Part shown: positions 1 through 6,218 of the stretch, one piece after another | How positions within the stretch are numbered: position 1 is the first letter of the stretch | Layout of the letters: each line of letters begins with the position of its first letter | Assembly (NCBI GenBank): GCA_902481695.1 | Contig: CABSXY010000054.1 | Span: forward strand, 1-9,758 | Reading direction: 5' to 3' | From: an uncultured Haemophilus sp. | GTDB lineage: Bacteria; Pseudomonadota; Gammaproteobacteria; Enterobacterales; Pasteurellaceae | Length of the DNA: 9,758 nucleotides | Notes under the pieces: generated by a model | The model's input: the letters and a program-made list of their open reading frames with translations, nothing else | Database searches by the model: none | What the model was told of the DNA's origin: nothing | Position numbers and translations under genes: made by a program

Positions 1-1360
1 TTTTACCTAAAGTTTCAGGATCGTAAGTACAGAAGATCGTGGTGATTTCACCATTTGCATCTTTTTCGACACGTTCTGCTTTAATCACATAAGCGTTACG
101 CAAGCGCACTTCTTTACCTAATACTAAGCGTTTATATTGTTTGTTTGCTTCTTCACGGAAATCTGCACGATCAATATAAAGCTCTTTCGTAAACGGTAAT
201 TGGCGTTCACCTAATTCAGGACGATTCGGGTGATTTGGTGCCGTTAAGGTTTCTTCACCTTCAAAGTTTTCAATCACTACGCGAACAGGATCAATCACCG
301 CCATTGCGCGTGGTGCATTTTCATTTAAATCTTCACGAATACAGGCTTCAAGTGCAGAATACTCTACGACGTTATCTTGTTTAGTCACACCGATACGACG
401 ACAGAATTCACGTAACGAAGCCGGTGTATAACCGCGACGACGTAAACCTGAAATCGTTGGCATACGCGGATCGTTCCAACCATCCACAATGCCTTCATTC
501 ACTAATTTCAATAATTTACGTTTAGACGTTAATGTACCTTCTAAATTTAAACGTGAAAATTCATATTGATGCGGTAATGGACGTTCAATACTAATATTTT
601 CCAACACCCAGTCGTATAAACGACGGTTGTCCTGGAATTCTAATGTACATAGAGAGTGTGTAATACGCTCAATCGCATCAGAGATACAGTGAGTGAAGTC
701 GTACATTGGGTAAATGCACCATTTATCACCGGTTTGGTGATGGCTCGCAAATTTAATACGATAAAGCACAGGATCACGCATGACCATAAATGGTGAAGCC
801 ATGTCGATTTTTGCACGAAGACTTAATGTCCCTTCGGCAAACTCACCGTTTTTCATTCTTTCGAATAACGCTAAGTTTTCTTCAACACTACGATCACGAT
901 ATGGGCTGTTTTTACCAGGCTCAGTTAATGTACCGCGATACTCACGCATTTGGTCTGGAGAAAGTTCATCCACATACGCTAAACCTTTTTCGATTAACTC
1001 AATGGCATAGCCATAAAGTGCATCGAAGTAATCAGACGCATAACGCGGTTCACCTTCCCATTTAAAACCTAACCATTCCACATCGGCTTTAATGGAATCC
1101 ACATATTCCACATCTTCTTTCACCGGGTTGGTATCGTCAAAACGTAGGTTACATAAACCGTTATATTCTTTTGCTAAGCCGAAGTTTAAGCAAATCGATT
1201 TGGCGTGGCCAATATGCAAATAGCCATTCGGCTCAGGCGGGAAACGAGTATGAACACTTTTGTGTTTACCCGAAGCTAAATCTTCATCAATAATTTGAGT
1301 AATGAAATTGTGTGTGCGGGTATTTTCCGCATTTTCTAGGGTGTGTTCTGTATTGCTCAT
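1..1360 (-). CDS. glnS: Glutaminyl-tRNA synthetase (5' part, cut by window edge)
   Basis: Class I cytoplasmic synthetase that charges tRNA-Gln with glutamine using ATP. The reading frame is open for 453 codons from the ATG at 1358-1360 to the left edge; E. coli GlnRS is about 550 residues, so roughly the last 100 (end of the C-terminal anticodon-binding region) are missing. Visible: the PPEPNGYLHIGH segment with HIGH at residues 49-52; RFDDTNP with the Asp at 75 matching E. coli Asp66 of the amino-acid pocket; the second ATP motif as TSKRKL at about 278-283, where E. coli has MSKRK; then DPRMPTISGLRRRGY, ENAPRAMAVIDP and FREEANKQYKRLVLGKEVRLRNAYV, all typical of bacterial GlnRS. No frameshift is seen. 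The start is supported by the usual N-terminal length before HIGH and a promoter about 30 bases upstream; the ribosome site is weak (GAGA about 7 bases before ATG). It is transcribed away from the macA operon. Identification is by motif and remembered family sequence and is very secure. Confidence 0.97.
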   Translation of the reverse strand, partial: MSNTEHTLENAENTRTHNFITQIIDEDLASGKHKSVHTRFPPEPNGYLHIGHAKSICLNFGLAKEYNGLCNLRFDDTNPVKEDVEYVDSIKADVEWLGFKWEGEPRYASDYFDALYGYAIELIEKGLAYVDELSPDQMREYRGTLTEPGKNSPYRDRSVEENLALFERMKNGEFAEGTLSLRAKIDMASPFMVMRDPVLYRIKFASHHQTGDKWCIYPMYDFTHCISDAIERITHSLCTLEFQDNRRLYDWVLENISIERPLPHQYEFSRLNLEGTLTSKRKLLKLVNEGIVDGWNDPRMPTISGLRRRGYTPASLREFCRRIGVTKQDNVVEYSALEACIREDLNENAPRAMAVIDPVRVVIENFEGEETLTAPNHPNRPELGERQLPFTKELYIDRADFREEANKQYKRLVLGKEVRLRNAYVIKAERVEKDANGEITTIFCTYDPETLGK

Positions 1361-1392
1361 AAATTTCTCAATAAATTGAAAATAATTTCCCC

Positions 1393-1421
1393 ATTCTATA
1401 CGAAAAGTCTGGCGTTGTGAA
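1393..1421 (-). promoter_or_regulatory. glnS promoter (-35 and -10)
   Basis: On the minus strand, TTCACA (1416-1421, 5 of 6 to the sigma-70 -35 consensus) is followed after exactly 17 bases by TAGAAT (1393-1398, 5 of 6 to the -10 consensus). Transcription would start near 1386, giving a leader of about 26 bases before the glnS ATG. Found by eye; spacing and match are good, but there is no experimental support. Confidence 0.7.
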
Positions 1422-1525
1422 TTTGATCCCAAAACTAACCACACTTTCATTAAATTAATACTGAATTTTTTAGGATTTTTAGGTCTAATTTGAAGATTTT
1501 TCGTGCAAACTGAAAAGTTTACCTT

Positions 1526-1531
1526 TAGAAT
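1526..1531 (+). promoter_or_regulatory. Possible -10 element for the macA operon
   Basis: TAGAAT matches the -10 consensus at 5 of 6 positions and lies 50 bases before the macA ATG. No convincing -35 hexamer is found 16-18 bases upstream (GTGCAA at 1503-1508 is the best at 17 bases), so the promoter would be weak or need an activator. An alternative -10 is TACACT at 1531-1536. If TAGAAT is used, transcription starts near 1538, immediately before the inverted repeat at 1542-1555. Confidence 0.35.
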
Positions 1532-1541
1532 ACACTTTTAC

Positions 1542-1555
1542 TGAACAAACGTTCA
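1542..1555. promoter_or_regulatory. Inverted repeat upstream of macA, possible repressor operator
   Basis: TGAAC-AAAC-GTTCA is a perfect 5-base inverted repeat with a 4-base spacer, 26 bases before the macA start and just downstream of the possible -10. Size and placement resemble operators of TetR/AcrR-family repressors, which commonly control efflux genes. No regulator gene lies in this window, so a cognate protein would be encoded elsewhere. Binding is inference; the symmetry is seen directly. Confidence 0.4.
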
Positions 1556-1581
1556 TTTTTATTTAGGATGACAAAGTCTTT

Positions 1582-2763
1582 ATGAAAAAACGCTTTTTTA
1601 TTTTACTCGGATTACTCATTGCTGCTGGTGCAGCTTATTATTTTTTCTCTAGCAATAGCAAACAAGAAACTACTTATCTTACTGAATCGGTTACCCGTGG
1701 CAATGTGGAAAAAACAGTCGTCGCTTCTGGTTCAGTTGAAAGCGTGAATGAAGTTGATGTTGGTGCTCAAGCTTCAGGTAAAATCACTAAACTCTATGTC
1801 AAATTAGGGCAAGAAATCAAAAAAGGCGAAATGATCGCTGATATTGATTCCACCACCCAAATTAATACCTTAAATACCAAAAAGGCAGCGTTAGTTAGCT
1901 ATCAAGCACAATTAAAAGCGAAGAAAACCGCTTATGATGTTGCCCTTTCAAGCTATAACCGCTTATCAAAACTTTATACACAAAAAGCGACGTCTTTGGA
2001 TAGTGTGAATACTGCAAAAAGCACACTTGATAATGCGAAAGCCGAAATGGAAGCCATTGAAGCCAATATCAAACAAGCTGAAATTGAAGTGAATACCGCA
2101 GAAACCAATGTGGGCTACACCAAAATCACCGCACCAATGGACGGTACCATTGTTTCTGTGCCTGTTTCAGAAGGTCAAACCGTTAATGCCAACCAAACGA
2201 CGCCAACAATTGTGACCATTGCCGATTTAAGCAAAATGAAAATTAAGCCTGAAATTTCAGAAGGCGATATTACTAAAGTTAAAGCAGGTCAAGAAGTTAG
2301 CTTTACTATTTTATCGGATAGTCAAACTGTATATCACTCCGTCATTAATTCTGTTGATCCAGCCAATACCACGACAAGTGATAGTTCTTCAACGTCATCT
2401 TCGATAAGTTCAAGCAGCAGCTCCACAACCAGTGCGATCTACTATTATGCTAATGTTTTAATTGATAACCCTGATCGTACTTTACGCATCGGGATGACGA
2501 CAGAAAACAACATCAAAATTGCCAACGCAAAAGATGTGTTATTGGTTTCCAATATGGCTATTCAAAAACGTGATGGCAAAAGCTTTGTCAATGTATTGAA
2601 TGACAAAAATCAGCCAGAACCTCGCGAAGTTGAAACCGGTGTTCAAAATGATTTCAAAACTGAAATCAAATCGGGTTTAAACGAAGGTGAAAAAGTCATT
2701 GTGTCGCAAGTCGCGAATGGTGAAAAAGTGGGTTCTATGCCTCGTGGTCCAAGAATGTTCTAA
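1582..2763 (+). CDS. macA: MacA-type periplasmic adaptor of a macrolide efflux pump
   Basis: Membrane fusion protein (HlyD/RND-adaptor family, 393 residues; E. coli MacA is about 370) that links MacB to the outer-membrane channel and, in E. coli, stimulates MacB ATPase activity. A basic MKKR start and a hydrophobic stretch at about 5-22 form an inner-membrane anchor with no lipobox. The first lipoyl half and barrel strand cover about 35-90 (VGAQASGKITKLYVKLGQEIKKGE); a long alpha-helical hairpin rich in Lys, Ala and Gln spans about 92-178; the second lipoyl half follows (TKITAPMDGTIVSVPVSEGQTV, about 180-201), then the beta-barrel and membrane-proximal domain to the C-terminus. Odd feature: a Ser/Thr-rich tract at 263-284, in a loop that is short in E. 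coli MacA. The ribosome site AGGA (1565-1568) is rather far from the ATG (13 bases). First gene of the pump operon; macB starts 18 bases after its stop. Family assignment is secure; substrate is not known from sequence. Confidence 0.93.
   Translation: MKKRFFILLGLLIAAGAAYYFFSSNSKQETTYLTESVTRGNVEKTVVASGSVESVNEVDVGAQASGKITKLYVKLGQEIKKGEMIADIDSTTQINTLNTKKAALVSYQAQLKAKKTAYDVALSSYNRLSKLYTQKATSLDSVNTAKSTLDNAKAEMEAIEANIKQAEIEVNTAETNVGYTKITAPMDGTIVSVPVSEGQTVNANQTTPTIVTIADLSKMKIKPEISEGDITKVKAGQEVSFTILSDSQTVYHSVINSVDPANTTTSDSSSTSSSISSSSSSTTSAIYYYANVLIDNPDRTLRIGMTTENNIKIANAKDVLLVSNMAIQKRDGKSFVNVLNDKNQPEPREVETGVQNDFKTEIKSGLNEGEKVIVSQVANGEKVGSMPRGPRMF
2368..2433 (+). other. Serine/threonine-rich tract within macA
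   Basis: These 22 codons (residues 263-284) encode only Ser, Thr, one Asp and one Ile, then lead into the conserved AIYYYANV strand. Serine is written with mixed codons (AGT, TCT, TCA, TCG, AGC, TCC), so the tract is not a pure DNA microsatellite; the longest perfect triplet run is AGCAGCAGC at 2413-2421. It probably forms a flexible loop in the periplasmic beta-barrel region. Confidence 0.85.
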
Positions 2764-2772
2764 AAGTGCGGT
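2764..2772 (+). repeat. DNA uptake sequence core at the macA-macB junction
   Basis: Exact Haemophilus-type uptake core AAGTGCGGT, preceded by a further A and followed by an AT-rich flank as in the extended consensus. It begins at the base after the macA stop codon and fills half of the 18-base gap to macB, where the macB ribosome site must lie. Confidence 0.9.
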
Positions 2773-2781
2773 AGAAAATTA

Positions 2782-4713
2782 ATGAATATTATTGAAATTA
2801 AGGATCTCAACCGTTACTTCGGTGAAGGCGAAAATCGCGTTCATATTTTAAAGAATGTCTCTTTAAATATTGAAAAAGGCGATTTTGTCGCGATTATTGG
2901 GCAATCAGGTTCCGGCAAATCGACCTTGATGAATATCATCGGATGCTTGGATACGGCAACCAGTGGTTCTTACAAAATCAATGGCAAAGAAACCATTGAA
3001 TTAAACAAAGATCAACTTTCAGATTTACGTAGCCAAAAATTTGGCTTTATTTTCCAACGCTATAACTTATTGTCGAGCTTGACCGCAGCAGAAAACGTCG
3101 CCTTGCCTGCAATTTATGCGGGGATGTCGCAAGAAAAACGTCTTTCTCGTGCGAAGCAACTTTTAGAAAAATTAGGCTTAGGTGATAAATGGCAAAATAA
3201 ACCCAGCCAGCTTTCTGGTGGTCAGCAACAACGTGTGAGTATTGCGCGTGCGTTGATGAATGGCGGTGAAATTATCTTAGCCGATGAACCCACTGGTGCA
3301 TTAGATTCGCAAAGCGGACAAAATGTAATGGAAATTCTGCGTCAATTACACGCAGAAGGCCACACTATTATTATGGTAACCCACGATCGTGAAATTGCCG
3401 CTAGTGCGAATCGCGTGATTGAAATTAAAGATGGCGAAATCATTGGCGATACGCAAAAAGAAGCGGTAAAAAGTGCGGTCGAAAATCAAACCAAATCTAA
3501 ACCGCACTTTGGGTTTAGCAAAGATCAATTTGTAGAAGCCTTTCGTATGTCTGTGAGTGCGATTATCGCCCACAAAATGCGTTCTCTTTTAACCATGCTC
3601 GGGATTATTATCGGGATTACTTCTGTGGTTTCCGTCGTGGCATTGGGAAATGGTTCACAGCAAAAAATCTTGGAAAATATTCGAGGAATTGGGACGAGCA
3701 CCATGACCATCTTTAATGGTACAGGCTTTGGCGATCGTCGAGCTGAACAGATGCAGAACCTTACAATTAATGATGCCACTGCCTTAAATCAACAAAGCTA
3801 TGTACAAAGTGTCACGCCAAATAGCTCATCAAGTGGCACATTAATTTATGGTAACCAGACTTTCTCCTCGACCAGTTTAAAAGGTGTAGGCGAACAATAT
3901 TTTGATGTAGATGGATTAAAACTAAAATCCGGTAATTTATTTTCTGCTCAAGATGTTGCTGATAACAACCAAGTAGCCTTAATCGATGAAAGTGCGAAAA
4001 AGTCGATTTTCCCAGATGAAAATCCCATCGGCAAAATTGTGATGTTTAATAAACGTCCATTACGTATTATTGGCGTGGTCTCTGATAAACAAATGGGCGG
4101 GGCAAGTAGTTCACTTAATCTCTATGCGCCTTACACTACCGTGATGAATCGTATTTCGGGCAGTAAAAAAATTGGTTCGATTACCGTTAAAGTGGATGAT
4201 TCCGTGAATACTACTGTCGCCGAAAAAGGGATTACTGAATTACTCACCATGCGTCATGGTAAAAAAGATTTCTTCATCATGAATAGCGATACCATTAAAC
4301 AAACCATTGAAAGTACAACTGGCACGATGAAATTACTCATTTCCTCTATCGCCTTTATTTCATTAATCGTTGGTGGGATTGGGGTGATGAATATCATGTT
4401 GGTTTCCGTGACAGAGCGAACTAAAGAAATTGGTGTACGCATGGCTATTGGCGCGAGACAATTTAATATTCTGCAACAATTTTTAATTGAAGCCGTGTTG
4501 ATTTGTTTAATTGGCGGTGTGACGGGGATTCTGCTTTCAGGTTTAATCGGTCTGCTATTTAACGTATTTATGACTGACTTTACGATGGCATTCTCAACCG
4601 GCTCAATTGTTGCAGCGGTGGTCTTCTCTACCCTGATTGGTGTGATCTTCGGTTATATGCCGGCAAAACGCGCGGCACAATTAGATCCGATTACCGCCCT
4701 TGCACGAGAATAA
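2782..4713 (+). CDS. macB: MacB-type ABC transporter, fused ATPase and permease
   Basis: Inner-membrane ATPase/permease of the MacAB pump, acting as a dimer by mechanotransmission: ATP hydrolysis in the cytoplasm drives periplasmic movements that push substrate through MacA and the outer channel. 643 residues (E. coli 648). The N-terminal nucleotide-binding domain is complete: Walker A GQSGSGKST (40-48), Q-loop Gln92, signature LSGGQ (144-148), Walker B ILADEP with Asp168 and Glu169, D-loop TGALD (171-175), H-loop His201. A linker (about 222-255) leads to TM1 (about 267-289), a large periplasmic domain (about 290-512, including MRHGKKDFF), and TM2-TM4 (about 517-540, 568-595, 606-626), with the conserved GGIGVMNIMLVSVTERTKEIG segment after TM2 and the C-terminal LDPITALARE. 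All catalytic residues are present. No clear Shine-Dalgarno sequence precedes the ATG, so translation may be coupled to macA. Two opposed uptake sequences lie in the linker-coding part. Identification is secure. Confidence 0.96.
   Translation: MNIIEIKDLNRYFGEGENRVHILKNVSLNIEKGDFVAIIGQSGSGKSTLMNIIGCLDTATSGSYKINGKETIELNKDQLSDLRSQKFGFIFQRYNLLSSLTAAENVALPAIYAGMSQEKRLSRAKQLLEKLGLGDKWQNKPSQLSGGQQQRVSIARALMNGGEIILADEPTGALDSQSGQNVMEILRQLHAEGHTIIMVTHDREIAASANRVIEIKDGEIIGDTQKEAVKSAVENQTKSKPHFGFSKDQFVEAFRMSVSAIIAHKMRSLLTMLGIIIGITSVVSVVALGNGSQQKILENIRGIGTSTMTIFNGTGFGDRRAEQMQNLTINDATALNQQSYVQSVTPNSSSSGTLIYGNQTFSSTSLKGVGEQYFDVDGLKLKSGNLFSAQDVADNNQVALIDESAKKSIFPDENPIGKIVMFNKRPLRIIGVVSDKQMGGASSSLNLYAPYTTVMNRISGSKKIGSITVKVDDSVNTTVAEKGITELLTMRHGKKDFFIMNSDTIKQTIESTTGTMKLLISSIAFISLIVGGIGVMNIMLVSVTERTKEIGVRMAIGARQFNILQQFLIEAVLICLIGGVTGILLSGLIGLLFNVFMTDFTMAFSTGSIVAAVVFSTLIGVIFGYMPAKRAAQLDPITALARE
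3470..3510. repeat. Inverted pair of DNA uptake sequences inside macB
   Basis: AAGTGCGGT at 3471-3479 (plus) and its complement ACCGCACTT at 3501-3509 (minus), each with one extra matching A/T, form 10-base arms separated by 21 bases. They are read in frame as K-S-A-V (residues 230-233) and K-P-H-F (240-243) in the linker between the ATPase domain and TM1. A degenerate copy (AAGCGGT, 3461-3467) lies just upstream. Such pairs are usually intergenic terminators; this one has no T-run after it and is within an intact gene. Confidence 0.9.
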
Positions 4714-4732
4714 AGAAATTTTGTAAAACACA

Positions 4733-4773
4733 AAAGAGCGGTTAAAATTCTCACTAATTTTTGACCGCACTTT
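4733..4773 (+). terminator. Imperfect uptake-sequence hairpin between macB and the channel gene
   Basis: AAAGAGCGGT (4733-4742, one mismatch to the uptake core) faces an exact minus-strand core, ACCGCACTT at 4764-4772. The arms extend into AT-rich sequence (TAAAATT opposite AATTTTTG), making a long stem with one internal mismatch and a small loop. Only a broken T-run follows (TTTAATT), so full termination is unlikely; partial attenuation or 3'-end protection of the macAB message is more plausible. The exact core has a good extended uptake-sequence flank. Confidence 0.45.
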
Positions 4774-4797
4774 AATTAAAAAGAAAGGAAAAAATCC

Positions 4798-6165
4798 ATG
4801 TTAAAAATGAAAAAATTAACCTTAGCAATCGCGATGGCAACTGCTCTAGCAGGTTGTGCTAACATCGGCGATTCTTATAAAGCGAGCCAGCAGGATTACC
4901 AAAATTATGCGGAAATCACCAAACAATTTAATGTAAAAGAAAACTGGTGGGCGCTTTACAATGATTCACAATTAAATCGTGTGGTAGAACAAGCATTAGT
5001 TAACAACAAAGATTTAGCCAAAGCATCTGTCGCCGTAAACCGTGCTCTATATAATGCAAACCTTGCAGGCGCGAATTTAATTCCGGCATTTAGCGGTTCA
5101 ACCCAATCTTCTGCGGGTAAAAATCTGAAAACTGGTGGCAACTCAACCATCAGTCATAAAGGTGCATTAAATGTGAGTTATACGTTAGATCTATGGCAAC
5201 GTTTAGCGGATACCGCAGATGCCGCAGAATGGTCACACAAAGCAACGGCTGAAGATTTAGAAGCAACGAAACTGTCACTCATTAACTCTGTTGTGACAAC
5301 CTATTATCAAATTGCCTACTTAAATGACGCGATCAGCACCACGCAAGAAAGCATTAAATACTACAACGATATCAGCAACATTATGCAACGTCGTTTATCA
5401 CAAGGTGTTGCGGACAGTGCAAGTGTAGATCAAGCACAACAAGCGGTATTGAACGCACGTAACAACTTGATCAACTATCAAACACAACGTAAAACAGCAG
5501 AACAAACTTTACGCAACTTACTGAACTTAAAACCAGAAGAAGCATTAAATATCAACTTCCCACACATTCTTAATGTGAAAAATGTGGGCGTAAATTTAAA
5601 TGTGCCAGTTTCTGTAATTGCGAATCGTCCTGATGTGAAAGGCTATCAATATCGCTTAAGCAGTGCATTCAAAAATGCAAAAGCAACTGAAAAAGGCTGG
5701 TTCCCAGAAGTCACTTTAGGTGGAAGCTTAACATCAAGTGGTACTAAAGTCGGTAACGCATTGGACAATCCTGTGGGTACAGGCTTAATCGGCATTAGCC
5801 TACCATTCCTCAACTGGAATACGGTGAAATGGAACGTGAAAATCTCTGAGGCAGATTATGAAACTGCACGTTTAAACTATGAGCAAAGCATTACTAAAGC
5901 CTTGAACGATGTAGATACCAACTACTTCGCCTACACACAAGCACAAAGTGCCTTTGCTAACTTGCAAAAAACACACAGCTATAACCAACGTATCACTAAA
6001 TACTATCGTGATCGTTACAATGCTGGTGTATCTGAATTACGTGAATGGCTTGCTGCGGCAAACACAGAGAAAACCTCTCAACTTTCTATCTTGAATGCGA
6101 AATACAACATTATTCAAGCAGAAAATGCCGTATATAGCTCAATGGCAGGTTATTACTCCCGTTAA
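4798..6165 (+). CDS. Outer-membrane efflux channel lipoprotein, NodT/OprM type
   Basis: Outer-membrane factor of the tripartite pump: a trimeric beta-barrel with a long periplasmic alpha-helical tunnel that docks on MacA. 455 residues. The signal peptide MLKMKKLTLAIAMATALAGC ends in a lipobox (L-A-G-C), so Cys20 should be lipidated. The family mark ENWWALYNDSQLNRVVEQAL is at about 47-66, and both outer-membrane factor repeats are visible: a first half with a YTLDLWQRL strand then long helices, and a second half with NRPDVKGYQYRL, FPEVTLGGSL, GISLPFLNW strands and helices to the C-terminus. The start at 4798 has a good ribosome site (AAGGA 4785-4789, 8 bases away); the alternative Met4 at 4807 would lie too far from it. 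It lies 84 bases after macB, and an intrinsic terminator follows. E. coli MacAB instead uses TolC, a non-lipoprotein encoded elsewhere. Family is secure; pairing with MacAB is inferred from position. Confidence 0.92.
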   Translation: MLKMKKLTLAIAMATALAGCANIGDSYKASQQDYQNYAEITKQFNVKENWWALYNDSQLNRVVEQALVNNKDLAKASVAVNRALYNANLAGANLIPAFSGSTQSSAGKNLKTGGNSTISHKGALNVSYTLDLWQRLADTADAAEWSHKATAEDLEATKLSLINSVVTTYYQIAYLNDAISTTQESIKYYNDISNIMQRRLSQGVADSASVDQAQQAVLNARNNLINYQTQRKTAEQTLRNLLNLKPEEALNINFPHILNVKNVGVNLNVPVSVIANRPDVKGYQYRLSSAFKNAKATEKGWFPEVTLGGSLTSSGTKVGNALDNPVGTGLIGISLPFLNWNTVKWNVKISEADYETARLNYEQSITKALNDVDTNYFAYTQAQSAFANLQKTHSYNQRITKYYRDRYNAGVSELREWLAAANTEKTSQLSILNAKYNIIQAENAVYSSMAGYYSR

Positions 6166-6171
6166 AATCAT

Positions 6172-6205
6172 GATTAAGGAAGTTTCGGCTTCCTTAATCT
6201 TTTTT
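6172..6205 (+). terminator. Rho-independent terminator of the macAB-channel operon
   Basis: A perfect 11-base stem (GATTAAGGAAG 6172-6182 with CTTCCTTAATC 6189-6199), a 6-base TTTCGG loop and a run of six T (6200-6205). It begins 6 bases after the channel gene stop codon. This is a strong intrinsic terminator by eye, unrelated to uptake sequences. Confidence 0.9.
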
Positions 6206-6218
6206 ATGGACATGAAAA

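Noticed and set aside
780..1065. Two plus-strand open frames of 76 and 91 codons
   Set aside because: Both lie antisense to the well-conserved glnS frame, have no ribosome site or recognisable domain, and are explained by its codon use.
1568..1585. Five-codon frame (M-T-K-S-L-stop) whose TGA overlaps the macA ATG as ATGA
   Set aside because: The layout looks like a leader peptide, but its ATG directly abuts the only AGG, leaving no ribosome site of its own; AGGA more likely serves macA.
2379..2433. macA serine tract as a phase-variable repeat
   Set aside because: Codons are mixed, the longest perfect run is only three AGC units, and triplet changes would not shift the frame.
3346..3779. Two minus-strand open frames inside macB
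   Set aside because: They overlap conserved macB coding sequence, overlap each other, and have no family resemblance or start signal.
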